In this document: in pieces, positions 51,360 through 61,360 of the stretch
Position numbering within the stretch: position 1 is the stretch's first letter
Layout: the number at the start of each line of letters is the position of its first letter
Assembly (NCBI RefSeq): GCF_032999765.1
Contig: NZ_CP136051.1
Location: 2,208,417-2,272,416 of the forward strand
Direction: 5' to 3'
DNA from: Imperialibacter roseus
GTDB taxonomy: Bacteria > Bacteroidota > Bacteroidia > Cytophagales > Cyclobacteriaceae
Length of the DNA: 64,000 bases
Translations under genes and position numbers: made by a program
The notes under the pieces: generated by a model
What the model was told of the DNA's origin: nothing
Database searches by the model: none
Seen by the model: the letters and a program-made list of their open reading frames with translations, nothing else

Positions 51360-51706
51360 GAAATGGCTTCTTTTACCGCCGCCACGTTCTTTGGCGAGTT
51401 CCCAATGAATATTTTTCCATCAATGACAAAGACTGGACGTTTTAGAAAGGTATACTCCTCAAGAATATAATTTCTGTAGTCCTGATCGCTCAATTGTTTG
51501 TCCTTTAACCCAAGGGCTTTGTATTTCATGGCCACTCTCGAAAACAAGGCCTCATAAGACCCTGCCATCGCTTTCATTTCGTCGATTTGTTCGGGGGTAA
51601 TAGCCTCCTTTTTGATGTCCTGATAGATAAACTCTTTGCCGATGCCGAGCTCTTTGATAATGCGCTGGCAAGTGGAACAGGTGGAGAGGTGATACACTTT
51701 CTTCAT
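51356..51706 (-). CDS. ArsC/Spx-like thioredoxin-fold protein
   Basis: The start at 51706 (MKKVYHLSTC) is preferred over an in-frame Met at 51733 since it places the first strand at the normal point; 116 residues. The active site has C10-S-T-C13 in HLSTCSTCQRI, followed by the helix and the KRPVFVIDGKIFIGN strand typical of the ArsC/YffB/Spx family (cis-Pro in RPV). Most relatives with this pattern are glutathione- or thioredoxin-linked reductases; true arsenate reduction needs three arginines that I cannot place with certainty. No ars operon genes surround it, so a general redox role is as likely. It converges on the gene at 50214. Confidence 0.85.
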   Translation of the reverse strand: MKKVYHLSTCSTCQRIIKELGIGKEFIYQDIKKEAITPEQIDEMKAMAGSYEALFSRVAMKYKALGLKDKQLSDQDYRNYILEEYTFLKRPVFVIDGKIFIGNSPKNVAAVKEAIS

Positions 51707-51984
51707 AGGGCAAAGAAAAGAAAATTTGTGCAATTAGACCCTTGATGGACGGCATTTGCAACTAATCATCTATACCCCGTGAGGCAAGCGATTTGATTTC
51801 CTGCTGAAGACACTTCACTTGGGAATGGAGCCAGGCAAATCGAAAACTGCTTAAAATTCTTATTGGTGAACGTTATAACTTCTTGATCCACTGAGTGTAT
51901 CCAGCGGGTAAGATTTATGAAGACCAAAAAATTTGTAAGGACAATCGACTAAGTCAACAAACCTGGTCGTTGCAGACAAGGGAG

Positions 51985-52191
51985 TTAATCTTTGCGAGAG
52001 TTACTGAACAGCCAGATGCTAATGCCAGCCGCTGTGATAAGGGTACCCACAGCAATGGCGAGATTAACGTTGCGCTGGGTACGTCTTGCTTTTGTTAGGT
52101 AGGAAGAGCCAAGCCCCTTTTCTTCAATGAAATGCTCAATACTTTTCAGCCTGCTCTCAATTTCTTCCTTCGCTTTCGTTGCTATGTCCAT
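51985..52191 (-). CDS. small single-pass membrane protein
   Basis: The start at 52191 (MDIATKAKEEI) is preferred over a Met 15 residues upstream in a region unlike coding sequence; this makes 68 residues. A charged amphipathic helix (~3-40: KEEIESRLKSIEHFIEEKGLG) precedes one hydrophobic helix (~44-62: LAIAVGTLITAAGISIWLF) and a short basic end. This resembles small membrane-anchored helical proteins of unknown role. It stands alone between 278-bp and 244-bp spacers, in which I saw no other gene. Confidence 0.6.
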   Translation of the reverse strand: MDIATKAKEEIESRLKSIEHFIEEKGLGSSYLTKARRTQRNVNLAIAVGTLITAAGISIWLFSNSRKD

Positions 52192-52435
52192 AGTTTTACG
52201 GTTTATATTATACAATACACAACGCCTGGGAACCAAAAATAGTTTAGATGCAGAGGATTCCTGTTTCTGTCGCCTCAGTTTGTTTCATCACGAATCAACC
52301 GCTAAATCTGGTCATCGTTGTTAGCCGATTGACTGACTACACATGTGTTCCTTATTCTGTCTTAGCCTCAGATGCCGACCTTTCCAGCAGCAGGATGTGA
52401 AGACATAAATACACCAAAATGGAGCTCGTAGCCTG

Positions 52436-54859
52436 CTACTCTCTCCTTAAACCCTCTACCGGATTAGCCCTTGCCGACCGCAATGATTGGGCTCCAACAG
52501 TCAGAAGCCCAAGTGTAAGTACCAGTACCCCCGGTAGCACAAAGTAGAACCACTGAATAGACATCTGGTAGGCAAACTTGGACGTCCATTCCACGATGAT
52601 GTAGTTAGCCAGTGGTACCGAGATCACAAAAGCGATGAGTATCAGCTTGACATAATCTTTTGAAAATAGCAACACTATGGTGGCCGAGCTGGCCCCCAGC
52701 ACTTTTCTTATGCTGATTTCTTTGGCTTTGCGGCTTGCGGTGAAAGCCGATAAACCGATAAGGCCCAGAATTGATACAATAATACAGATGTAGGACAACG
52801 TTGAAATGAGTTTCAGTTGAATTTGGTCGGCCCGGTATTGTTTGGCAAATTCTTGATCGAGAAAAGTATATTCAAAAGGATGATTGGGATCAAAGCCAGT
52901 CCAAATCTCCTCAATATCGGCAATTGTTGCTTTCATATCTTCTCCTTTGATGCGTATATGAATGCGGCCGCCATCACTTTCATCCAGCACAATGAACAAG
53001 GGTTCAATTTTGTTGTGCAGCGACTCGAAATTAAAGTCTTTCACGACACCAATAACCTCACCAAAGGTTTCGCCATGAAAGTACTTCACTTTTTTGCCCA
53101 CCGCATTATCTCCCCATCCCAATTCTCTGGCACCGGTTTCGTTGACGATGAACTTCATAACATACTCTGCCTCAGAATCTGGATTAAAATCACGTCCGTC
53201 TACTAGTTCTATGCCCATGGTTTCAATGTAGTCCGGCCCCGACCAAATCATGGTCATACTTTGCTGTGCCATAGCGGTATCTCTTTCGACCCACAAAACC
53301 TGCCCGCCGAAACCCATACCGGGTGTGCCGTAGCCTGTGGCAGCACTCAATATGTTAGGATTTTTCCTAAGCTCAGTTCTTATCGCATCCATGTGGTTGG
53401 CCGTAACGGTGTCTTTGACTTCGATCACTAACACGTTGTCTTTCGCAAAGCCGAGCTCCTTGTGTTGCATGTACTCGATTTGTTTGTCCATGAGCACGGT
53501 GCAAATGATAACAAAAAGCGAAATCACAAACTGGAAGACGATGAGGCCTTTTCTTAGGAGAGTGCCCGATTTGTCACCTGTGAAGGTGCCTTTTAAAGCC
53601 TGCACCACTGGCACAGAGGGGATGTACAGGGCAGGGTAGATTCCGGAAAGCACACCCACCAGCAGTGTGATGGTAAACATGCCGATGGTAAGGAATGGAT
53701 TGCTGAGAAAGTTGAGTGACAGGTTCTTATCAATCCATGAATTGAACGGGGTAAGCTCCAGCACGACATACGAAAGCACAATTGCTATCAACATGGCGAT
53801 GAAGGCTATCAGGATGGCTTCCAGCATCACATTACGGAACAGTTCTGCTTTTGAGAATCCGAGCACTTTACGAATGCCCATTTCACCTGTCCTCACCACG
53901 GAGCGGGCTGTGGCCATGTTCATATAGTTGATGCAGGCCAAAATGATGATAAAAATGCCTACTATGGCAAATGTGTAAACATAGTTGATATTACCTACCG
54001 GCTCATCGCCGGAAAGGTCAGAGTTGAAATGAATATCAGCAATGGGCTGTAATTTTGGTGTAACAGTTCCATTGATGCGTTTGGCAAAAAGCCCAAAGGT
54101 TTTGTCAAATATGGGCGGGAATTTGTCGTAGAATGTGTTGGGGTCATAGTCAACGGGCATTAGAAGGTAGGTGTACCCATTAGGGTTCCAGAAACCTTCC
54201 GATTTTCGGGTGGCATCGCCTTCTTCAATCCAATCTCGGGGGGCGATGTGCGACAAAAGGATTTCGTACTTGAGGTGGGTATTGTCCGGAAGATCAGAAA
54301 TGACAGCAGTAACTTTGCGAGTGTCTCCTTCTGGAAAAATCAACAGTTTGCCAACCGCCTCCTCGTCTCCAAAATATTTTTGAGCGATGGTCTTTGTAAT
54401 GACGACCTTGCCAGGGCCTTCCAGGCATGACTTTGGATCACCTTCAAAAAAAGTATGATCAAACATAGAAAACATGTTGCTGTCCGCCCTCCAGATCTTA
54501 TCCTCGTAGAATTGCTTAAGCACACCATCCTGCGTTTTGTACTCTACCATCGACTCGCCATATCCCAGAAAACGCACATACTCCAGCACTTCGGGGAGAT
54601 CGGCTTTGAGGATGGGTGCCAGCTCCCTGGGCGTATTGGCTGTATTGAAATCTGCGCCATCAGCTTTCAGGTGGTTGGTAAAGCGATAAATCTGCTTGTG
54701 TTTGGCAAAATGCTGGTCGTAAGTGAGCTCTCCCTGGAGGAAGAGCAGGAGAATGATGCCTACGGTGATACCAAGCGCCAGCCCGAGGATGTTGAGCACG
54801 GAGTAAACGCTGTCTTTCAGAAATAGCCTGAGGGCAAAGATGAGGTGGTTGCGAAGCAT
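52436..54859 (-). CDS. MacB/FtsX-like ABC transporter permease (second copy)
   Basis: An 807-residue paralogue of the permease at 45468 with the same order of parts: N-terminal helix (YSVLNILGLALGITVGIILLLFL), MacB-type periplasmic domain, FtsX block (GIRKVLGFSKAELFRNVML), a mid helix (~435), second periplasmic domain and last FtsX block (AKEISIRKVLGASSATIVLLFSKDY). The E/V-G-I-R-K-V-L-G coupling-loop motif appears in both halves. No ATP-binding subunit lies nearby. On the minus strand it follows the LytTR gene after 95 bp and the LytS-type kinase, mirroring the set at 43544-47846. A TAnnTTTG-like box (minus strand TATTTTTG at 54885-54892) lies 25 bp before the start, so it may also have its own promoter. 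Confidence 0.9.
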   Translation of the reverse strand: MLRNHLIFALRLFLKDSVYSVLNILGLALGITVGIILLLFLQGELTYDQHFAKHKQIYRFTNHLKADGADFNTANTPRELAPILKADLPEVLEYVRFLGYGESMVEYKTQDGVLKQFYEDKIWRADSNMFSMFDHTFFEGDPKSCLEGPGKVVITKTIAQKYFGDEEAVGKLLIFPEGDTRKVTAVISDLPDNTHLKYEILLSHIAPRDWIEEGDATRKSEGFWNPNGYTYLLMPVDYDPNTFYDKFPPIFDKTFGLFAKRINGTVTPKLQPIADIHFNSDLSGDEPVGNINYVYTFAIVGIFIIILACINYMNMATARSVVRTGEMGIRKVLGFSKAELFRNVMLEAILIAFIAMLIAIVLSYVVLELTPFNSWIDKNLSLNFLSNPFLTIGMFTITLLVGVLSGIYPALYIPSVPVVQALKGTFTGDKSGTLLRKGLIVFQFVISLFVIICTVLMDKQIEYMQHKELGFAKDNVLVIEVKDTVTANHMDAIRTELRKNPNILSAATGYGTPGMGFGGQVLWVERDTAMAQQSMTMIWSGPDYIETMGIELVDGRDFNPDSEAEYVMKFIVNETGARELGWGDNAVGKKVKYFHGETFGEVIGVVKDFNFESLHNKIEPLFIVLDESDGGRIHIRIKGEDMKATIADIEEIWTGFDPNHPFEYTFLDQEFAKQYRADQIQLKLISTLSYICIIVSILGLIGLSAFTASRKAKEISIRKVLGASSATIVLLFSKDYVKLILIAFVISVPLANYIIVEWTSKFAYQMSIQWFYFVLPGVLVLTLGLLTVGAQSLRSARANPVEGLRRE

Positions 54860-54954
54860 GAGCTAGTATTTTGAGTTGTTACACCAAAAATAACGAATGC
54901 TGGCATTCCACGACTGAAGCTTGCAGCAAGAGGTAGGGGGAATGCAGGAACAGG

Positions 54955-55737
54955 CTACGCACCCAGCCTTTCCAGCAAGTGTGCCTTGAAGTTTCGGCTC
55001 ACCTTAAGCTGGGCACCATCTACTAATTCTATTTCATATTCATTGTTCTCCTGCTTGTGCAGCGCCTTAACAGAAGCGTGGTTAACAATGTATGACTTGT
55101 GTATTCGTGTAAAGCCACTGTCGGGCAGGCGCTCTTCCATTTTTTTCATGGTTTCCCTTAGCAGGAAGAAGCGAGCTGCCACATGGATTTTCACATAGTA
55201 GTCAAATGCTTCCACATACCGGATGTCGGCAAGTTCCAGCAAATGAATGCTGCCGTCTACCTTGATCACCAACCTTTGCTGATCACCATCATTTTGAACA
55301 AGTGACGACGTCCCTTTCAAGCTGGCTTTAGTTTGATCTATCAGGTTTTTAACTGCTCTGTTTTCTAATTCCTGGGCCTTTATTTTCGCTTTCGCCCGGT
55401 GTAGCGCCTGGTCGAATCTTTCGTCACTGAAGGGTTTCAATAGATAGTCGACCGCATTGACCTCAAATGCCTTCAGCGCAAATTGATCGTGGGCCGTGAT
55501 GAAAACGACTTGCGGCCAGGGCTTCGGAAGGCTCGCCAATACTTCAAAGCCATTGATGCCCGGCATCTGCACATCCAGAAAGATCAGGTCTGGTTTCAGG
55601 GCCCTTATCTGGTCGATGGCCTCCACTCCATTAGCACAACGTCCTATAAGATCTACCTCTTCGTAGTCTTCCAGCAGTACGGCCAATCCTCGGCGGGCTG
55701 TTTCCTCATCGTCAATCACCAGACACTTAATCTTCAT
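54955..55737 (-). CDS. LytTR-family response regulator (second copy)
   Basis: A 260-residue paralogue of the regulator at 44614: receiver with D9-D10-E11, phosphoacceptor Asp55 in LIFLDVQMPG, ITAHDQFA and Lys in LLKPFSDERF; LytTR domain at ~165-260 (LADIRYVEAFDYYVKIHV, FTRIHKSYIVNHASV). Its ATG overlaps the kinase stop codon by 4 bp (ATGA), so kinase and regulator are translationally coupled. It probably controls the permease gene next in line. Whether it cross-talks with the first copy cannot be told; both receivers keep the residues needed for phosphorylation. Confidence 0.93.
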   Translation of the reverse strand: MKIKCLVIDDEETARRGLAVLLEDYEEVDLIGRCANGVEAIDQIRALKPDLIFLDVQMPGINGFEVLASLPKPWPQVVFITAHDQFALKAFEVNAVDYLLKPFSDERFDQALHRAKAKIKAQELENRAVKNLIDQTKASLKGTSSLVQNDGDQQRLVIKVDGSIHLLELADIRYVEAFDYYVKIHVAARFFLLRETMKKMEERLPDSGFTRIHKSYIVNHASVKALHKQENNEYEIELVDGAQLKVSRNFKAHLLERLGA

Positions 55738-56819
55738 ATCGACCGAAAAGGTAAAGTAATTCTGAACGCAATGCCAGCGCCTGTGGTCATGCTTTGGAAG
55801 CTAAAGTCGGTACCATAGTGACGCCTTAGTCGGTGTATAATATTTGGCAGGCCTATACCTTCCGATCCGTTAGCGGTATCGAATCGTCGCACTTCTTCAG
55901 TAGTGTTGAAGACAGTGAGCACCAGGGAGCCGTTCTCTTTTGTTCCTGTGATGCTGATCTTTTGCTGCCGCAGGCTGTCTTTCACCCCATGTTTGAAGGC
56001 ATTTTCAACCAGTGGTTGTAAAATCATTTGTGGCACGCTGGCCGGGAGTAAGTCTTCGTTGAAATCTTGTGTTACTTCTACCTGGTCGCCAAACCTCACC
56101 TTTTCAATCATCAGGTATTTGTTCAGCAGCTCAATTTCCTCCGAAAGGGGCACCGTTTTTTCTCGTTTCCTTGACAGCACCGACCGCAGAAGATCATTAA
56201 GCGATGCGATCATGGCTACGGCCAGTTTGTTCTCTTTGAGCCTCACCTTCATGGCAATGCTGTTCATAGCATTGAAAAGAAAGTGTGGGTTGAGCTCTGT
56301 TCGCAATACGCTAAGGTCAGACGCAGCCAGCTCTTTTTGAATAGCTTCCGATTTTTGCTTTTCAACGGCTAGTCGCTCTCTGGTTTGTAAGTACAAAAAC
56401 ACGAAGATATAACCCCAATACCAGAGCATCCCATCAAACAAATAGGGCCACGATTGCCGGATATAGCTGCCTGGCTGATAAAAATTATAGTGCTCGGGCA
56501 GTTTAAAAAAGCGTTCCAATAAAATGATGACCAACCCTGTTAGGATAAAATGCAGCATCCCAAAGCCTGCGCTTATTGCCAAATGTTGTTTGATGAAAGC
56601 CCGCCGCCCATTTGTTTCCAGCGATTTGAAGAAATACTGTGCAAAGGGGCTAAGTATCCAAAGGGAAAGGAAGTAGCCGCCAGGCCAAAAAAGGATATTG
56701 TCGGCGATTAACCCAGTAGTCCATGCCTCTCTGGCCCAGACAAAGCCAAAAAGCCCTGACAGCACCAGGGTGTTGTAGGGAGCGAATTGCCTGCTGGTAA
56801 AAGGTTCGTTTGGTGCCAT
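55734..56819 (-). CDS. LytS-type sensor histidine kinase (second copy)
   Basis: A 361-residue kinase with four membrane helices (~15-30, 45-62, 80-102, 124-145) and a coiled linker. The His_kinase domain carries phosphoacceptor His179 in LNPHFLFNAMNSIAM, followed by LLNKYLMIEKVRF and the ATP pocket (MILQPLVENAFKHGV, GSEGIGLPNIIHRLRRHYG). It has the same layout as the kinase at 43544, with an N-P-H-F rather than R-P-H-F motif. It is the first gene of the minus-strand set with regulator and permease. The 230-bp region upstream of it shows no gene. Confidence 0.93.
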   Translation of the reverse strand: MAPNEPFTSRQFAPYNTLVLSGLFGFVWAREAWTTGLIADNILFWPGGYFLSLWILSPFAQYFFKSLETNGRRAFIKQHLAISAGFGMLHFILTGLVIILLERFFKLPEHYNFYQPGSYIRQSWPYLFDGMLWYWGYIFVFLYLQTRERLAVEKQKSEAIQKELAASDLSVLRTELNPHFLFNAMNSIAMKVRLKENKLAVAMIASLNDLLRSVLSRKREKTVPLSEEIELLNKYLMIEKVRFGDQVEVTQDFNEDLLPASVPQMILQPLVENAFKHGVKDSLRQQKISITGTKENGSLVLTVFNTTEEVRRFDTANGSEGIGLPNIIHRLRRHYGTDFSFQSMTTGAGIAFRITLPFRSI

Positions 56820-57049
56820 TGGTTGAATCCCAGGATTTCCAAACGGCGAAATTAGTCAATTGTTGGGTTTCGGAACTATCTGGTCTACAAAACCCCGGGG
56901 TAAACGCTTTCACTTACAACCCTTAAAGAGTTTGTTGTAGTAAGCACAATAGAAGGTCATATCAGGTGCGACTATAAGAAAGTGAACCCTTGAAGGAGTT
57001 CTTACAAAACGTCCTTAAATGGCCTTGCTCTGCGCAAAGCCCAGACCTC

Positions 57050-58951
57050 TCAATTCCTCGGCCCATAAACCGGCATAGCCACTCCCGTCTCTAAAGCCCC
57101 CAAATCGGGGGCCTTGCCCGCAAACCCATCTGTGATATTGGGAATGGCTACACCTGCATCTATCGCCTTACTGCCTTTTCTCAGGGAAAAGTCAACCCCT
57201 TCCACTGCGTAGATATGCCCTCTTTTGTCAGGTACAGTTACATTTTCGAAGACATCGAAATCCAGTTCTACGCCATGAGTCTCAAAGCCCGTGAGTTTGC
57301 TCAATTCTTTTAAGGTAGTAGCTTCCACCCAGGTAAGTTCTTTCTCATCTGCCTGGTTTTGAGCATTGTTGGTAGGGTAACGGAGTCGGTATGGTTTTTC
57401 GGAATTGCTTTTTTTCCGGTAGCCATTAAAGTCCATTGTGGAGTAGGTGGTGAGGGTTGTAGCACTTAGCGCCTGACGACTGTCGGAAGGCCCCATAAAA
57501 ATATTGTTGCGGAAGTGGCCATTGGAAAATACGCTGATGGCCGCCTCGGTAATGAACGTGTTGTTGTAGGTGTAAATACCAGCCGGGCGGATCATGTACT
57601 TCAGCGCCGTGCCCGGGGTGTTATAGCAAATATTGCGGATAAAGTACACAGGGCCACCAAACATGGGCTGAGCACTCAGAGAGGCGTGGTAGGAATTAAA
57701 GCCCCGGTTTTCAAATACCCGGATATTGTGCACGCCGCCATCAGCTTCAATAAAGTCGTCGGCCATGTTGAAGATATCGTTTCTGTAAAAGTCGATCGAC
57801 GCACACTTGGGCTTGCCTTCTTCTGGCAGTCCATGCGTATCAACGCTGACACCATCGTGGAAAAACGAAATGCTGTTGTGGCACACCACGTGCCCCTGAC
57901 CATAAACCTTGATGGCCACGTAGGAGGTAAGCGGGGCAGGTTTTTCGAAGCCATACCAGCCGATAAGTGTGTCGGGCTCATGACGGCCAATGAGGGTGTT
58001 GTCAGCGATATAAAAATTTTTGGAATCGGCACTGTGCGTCATCACAGCCATGCCAATGTCTTCCATTTTACAGTGCGTCACGGTCAGTCCGCTGGCACCC
58101 ATCACTCTTTTTAGTCCGGCATAAAACGCCACCTCTGTATTCCTGATAGTCAGTCCTTCGAAGTAATGGTAGTCGGCGGCCATTACATCGAAAAGCCTGT
58201 AGGCCCCATCTCCATCGAAAATAACCTCACCGTCGCCAGCTGCCTTAATGGTGATAGGTTTTTCCGGTGTGCCTTTTTGTGTCAGCACGTAAGCGCCGTG
58301 AAAATCAAGTGCCAGCTCATGCGCATATTTTCTTCTATCTCCTTTGTAAAGACCAGCGTGAACCAAAATAACATCTCCCGGCTGCACCCTTGGCTCTGGC
58401 ACCATCCACCAATCGCCCTGGTTGCCTTCGCCATAGTAGGCAGCATTCAAACCAGTAAACGCTGGGCTTTCCTTTGGGCCGTCGTAGCCCATGGGGTAGA
58501 CATGGTAGGTTTGCCCACCAACATAGGGCTGTGGCTCTTTCCTGGTTGTGAAGGTGACCAATTTCTCAGAAATGCCTTCCACACCATCAGGGTCGGTCAA
58601 ACTGAACCGCCCCTCGTAGCTGGTGCCGGGCTCCAGGTTAAAAATGCTTCCAGCAAACATATCGGGCACGGTATACACCCAACGCTGGTCGTGACCATAC
58701 ACCTTTTCATCACCAATTCTCAGCAACGGATGCCCTTGCTTCCATTGCGTGTCTCCCTTTTTTCGGTATTCCACCGATACCGTGGCGTTTCGGTTGTCGT
58801 CACCAAAAATTTTCCATTCGAAGCCAGCGCACAACAGGGTAGAGGGTTCGACGATAAACTCGTCTGCCATGGTTTTGTCAGCTACAGAGGCAGGCTGCCA
58901 ATTGATAAAAAGGAAAGAGGCAAGGAGCGCAGTTAGGGTGATTGTCTTCAT
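57050..58951 (-). CDS. secreted right-handed parallel beta-helix protein
   Basis: The start at 58951 (MKTITLTALL) gives a signal peptide (1-~22) and 633 residues; an in-frame Met at 59005 would add an unlikely leader. Residues ~35-140 form an FN3-like N-terminal domain (NATVSVEYRKKGDTQW, LEPGTSYEGRFSLTDPDG). From ~180 comes a long beta-helix (GDVILVHAGLYKG, ITIKAAGDGEVIFDGDGAYRLF, YHYFEGLTIRNTEVAFYAG, GLTVTHCKMEDIGMAVMTH, NDIFNMADDFIEADGG). The fold is that of polysaccharide lyases, pectinases and similar enzymes; the D-D-x-I-E-x-D-G-G stretch is a likely active or metal site. I cannot name the substrate. No T9SS sorting domain is visible. It follows the PQQ dehydrogenase gene on the same strand. 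Confidence 0.85.
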   Translation of the reverse strand: MKTITLTALLASFLFINWQPASVADKTMADEFIVEPSTLLCAGFEWKIFGDDNRNATVSVEYRKKGDTQWKQGHPLLRIGDEKVYGHDQRWVYTVPDMFAGSIFNLEPGTSYEGRFSLTDPDGVEGISEKLVTFTTRKEPQPYVGGQTYHVYPMGYDGPKESPAFTGLNAAYYGEGNQGDWWMVPEPRVQPGDVILVHAGLYKGDRRKYAHELALDFHGAYVLTQKGTPEKPITIKAAGDGEVIFDGDGAYRLFDVMAADYHYFEGLTIRNTEVAFYAGLKRVMGASGLTVTHCKMEDIGMAVMTHSADSKNFYIADNTLIGRHEPDTLIGWYGFEKPAPLTSYVAIKVYGQGHVVCHNSISFFHDGVSVDTHGLPEEGKPKCASIDFYRNDIFNMADDFIEADGGVHNIRVFENRGFNSYHASLSAQPMFGGPVYFIRNICYNTPGTALKYMIRPAGIYTYNNTFITEAAISVFSNGHFRNNIFMGPSDSRQALSATTLTTYSTMDFNGYRKKSNSEKPYRLRYPTNNAQNQADEKELTWVEATTLKELSKLTGFETHGVELDFDVFENVTVPDKRGHIYAVEGVDFSLRKGSKAIDAGVAIPNITDGFAGKAPDLGALETGVAMPVYGPRN

Positions 58952-59060
58952 AAGAAAAAGGTACGGGTATAGATGTCGAAAGGAAACCGAAATAGGAGGA
59001 ACCACCTCTAATCAGTGTTTGCCGGTGTTGCCTCAAAAGCCTTTGTTGCTTCTGCTTCTT

Positions 59061-61169
59061 TTAGGGCAAAGCGAAAACGACCATCCAACCGCCCGGCTTG
59101 TCTCTGTTGCCGGTGACGGCAATTGCTAAATACTGCTTGCCATTTGCCTCGTATATCGCCGGACTGGCGTACCCATTGCCGGGCAAGTCTGCCGTCCATA
59201 TTTCGTCACCTGTCTCTTTGTCAAACGCTCGGATCTTCTTGTCACCGGTAGCTGCTATAAACACCAGCCCTCCGGCCGTTACCACCGGCCCGCCGTAATT
59301 CTCGATACCAGTTAGTGGATCGCCTGGCTGCTGAAGTTCGGGAATATTGCCCAGCGGCACCCGCCAGGCATACTCTCCTGTATTCAGGTTGATGGCGTTC
59401 AATGTACCCCAGGCTGGCTTGATGGCTGGACGTCCTTCCGGGTCTCTAAAATACCCATAAGCCGTCAGATTGAGGTAAACCATGCCGGTGTCAGACTCGT
59501 TCTGGGATTTTTGAGAAATCTTGTCCCTGTTGATCTCCAGCAGGTAAGACAGGATTTCTTCCTCATTGCCTGTCGCCACCTGCCCAAAGGCTGGCATTTT
59601 TCCCTTACCGTTTTTAATCCTGTTAAGGATATCGTTTTTGCTTAGCCGCTTCCCCACGTCGGTAAGGGATGGAATAGAGGGATCGGTTGCCTGTTTGTTA
59701 GTACCGTGACAAGAGGCGCAGTAAGTGTTGTAAAAAGAACGTCCCACATTGTACATGCTTTGATCTCTCGGGCTTTTCCAGGCTACGCCCCGGCTTACTT
59801 TGGCAATTTCGGGCGACTCATTGGCATTGAGGTAGAGCAGGCCTGTTTCCTGATCCCAGGCGGCACCGCCCCATTCCGAACCGCCACGGCTGCCCGGTGT
59901 CAGCAGTGTGCCACTCGTATCGGGCGGGGTATAAATTCCTTCATATCTGAAACGCATGAAGGCGTCAAGCACTTCCTTTTTTGATTCAGAGGTGAAGCCT
60001 GATAAATCATCGTCTGAAAGATGTTGCTTTGAATAAGGCAACGGTATGGTCGGGAATGGTTGTGTGGGCCAGGCTTCCTCTCCGGGAATATTGCTGGCTG
60101 GTACAGGCCGTTCTTCTACAGGAAAAACAGGCTCGCCGGTTTCCCTGTCAAGAACAAATAGAAGCCCGGTTTTTGTTGTTTGAGCAACTGCATCAATTTG
60201 CTTGCCGTTTTTTGTTACGGTGATCAGGTTGGGAGGGGCTGGTAGATCATAGTCCCACAGGTCGTGGTGGGTGGTTTGAAAGTGCCAGATGAGCTTACCG
60301 GTGCCAGCATCCAAAGCCACAAGGCTATTGCCAAACAGGTTCATCCCCTTCCGATCCGACCCATAATAGTCGTAGGCGGGCGAGCCCAGCGGCACATAAA
60401 CAATGCCTCTCTTTTCGTCGAGACTCATACCGCCCCAATTGTTAGCACCGCCTACCTTCTTCCAGGCGTCCGGCGGCCACGTATCGTACCCAACTTCTCC
60501 CGGCCAGGGAATCGTGTGGAAAGTCCATTCCAGCTTCCCCTTGCGCACGTCATACGCCCGGATGTAACCCGGAGCGGCGCCATAGGATTCGGAGACCTCT
60601 GAGCCGAGAATGATAAGATCATTGGAGATGATACCAGGTGAAGTGGGCACTACCCAGGCTTCTTCTCCTGAGAAGTTCTCAATATTCAGATTTACTTTTC
60701 CGTTGTCGCCGAAGCCGGGAATTTGCTTTCCACTGGTTGCGTCTAAAGCGAAAAGGTGGTTTCCGGCAGTGAATAGTATTCTTTTGTCATCCTGCCCTTC
60801 CCAGTATGTCACGCCTCTTTTGATAGCACCCCCTTTTCCATCAAAAGGATCGAATGACCAGATGATTTTGCCCGAAGCCGATTCAAGCGCATACACCACA
60901 TGTCTCGCCGATGTGAGGTACATAACCCCATCAATAATGATTGGATTACACTCGTACTTGACGGCCCTTGCGCCATCCGGGGCGTCATTGGGTTCGAAAA
61001 TCCATGCAACTTCAAGGGTAGCTACATTTTCCCTGTTGATTTGATCAAGCGATGAAAAGCTGCTGCTGGCTGCATCCGATTTGTAAACCGGCCAGTTCTT
61101 ATTTTCTATTTTTTCGGACTGGCAGCCGAAAAGGAAAACCAGAATAATGAAGACGAATGGAGCCCGCAT
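59061..61169 (-). CDS. PQQ-dependent dehydrogenase with inserted cytochrome c domain, lipoprotein
   Basis: The start at 61169 (MRAPFVFIILVFLFGCQ) gives a lipoprotein signal and 702 residues; the Met at 61313 would add a leader of doubtful quality. The protein is an eight-bladed quinoprotein propeller with W-motifs (GKIIWSFDPF, GKLEWTFHT, GKLIWHFQTTHHDLWDYD, GEYAWRVPLG). Near residue 484 is a haem-binding C484-A-S-C487-H, with a small cytochrome c domain to ~545 (KMPAF holds the likely Met ligand), set between blades before the chain ends in the last ones. Such enzymes oxidise sugars or alcohols in the periplasm and pass electrons through the haem to the respiratory chain. The substrate is unknown, though the next genes suggest sugar-type compounds. 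Confidence 0.9.
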   Translation of the reverse strand: MRAPFVFIILVFLFGCQSEKIENKNWPVYKSDAASSSFSSLDQINRENVATLEVAWIFEPNDAPDGARAVKYECNPIIIDGVMYLTSARHVVYALESASGKIIWSFDPFDGKGGAIKRGVTYWEGQDDKRILFTAGNHLFALDATSGKQIPGFGDNGKVNLNIENFSGEEAWVVPTSPGIISNDLIILGSEVSESYGAAPGYIRAYDVRKGKLEWTFHTIPWPGEVGYDTWPPDAWKKVGGANNWGGMSLDEKRGIVYVPLGSPAYDYYGSDRKGMNLFGNSLVALDAGTGKLIWHFQTTHHDLWDYDLPAPPNLITVTKNGKQIDAVAQTTKTGLLFVLDRETGEPVFPVEERPVPASNIPGEEAWPTQPFPTIPLPYSKQHLSDDDLSGFTSESKKEVLDAFMRFRYEGIYTPPDTSGTLLTPGSRGGSEWGGAAWDQETGLLYLNANESPEIAKVSRGVAWKSPRDQSMYNVGRSFYNTYCASCHGTNKQATDPSIPSLTDVGKRLSKNDILNRIKNGKGKMPAFGQVATGNEEEILSYLLEINRDKISQKSQNESDTGMVYLNLTAYGYFRDPEGRPAIKPAWGTLNAINLNTGEYAWRVPLGNIPELQQPGDPLTGIENYGGPVVTAGGLVFIAATGDKKIRAFDKETGDEIWTADLPGNGYASPAIYEANGKQYLAIAVTGNRDKPGGWMVVFALP

Positions 61170-61360
61170 TGAAGCTGCAGGCTGACCTTTACATGTAAGG
61201 AGACTCATGTAGTTTGCTAGTGTAGGTGTCGGTAAAATGGAAGGTAGAGAGAAATCATGAATTATTGAAGGCAAAATTGATGAGGCCATCGACCCGCTCT
61301 TCAATTTTCGCATGATAGTTTAGAGATCATTGCCTAGATTAGAGGGTTGCCAATCTAACT

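Noticed and set aside
57515-58936. Long plus-strand ORFs (199 and 256 codons) opposite the beta-helix gene
   Set aside because: The minus strand encodes a clear beta-helix protein with signal peptide; the plus-strand translations show no fold pattern or ribosome site.
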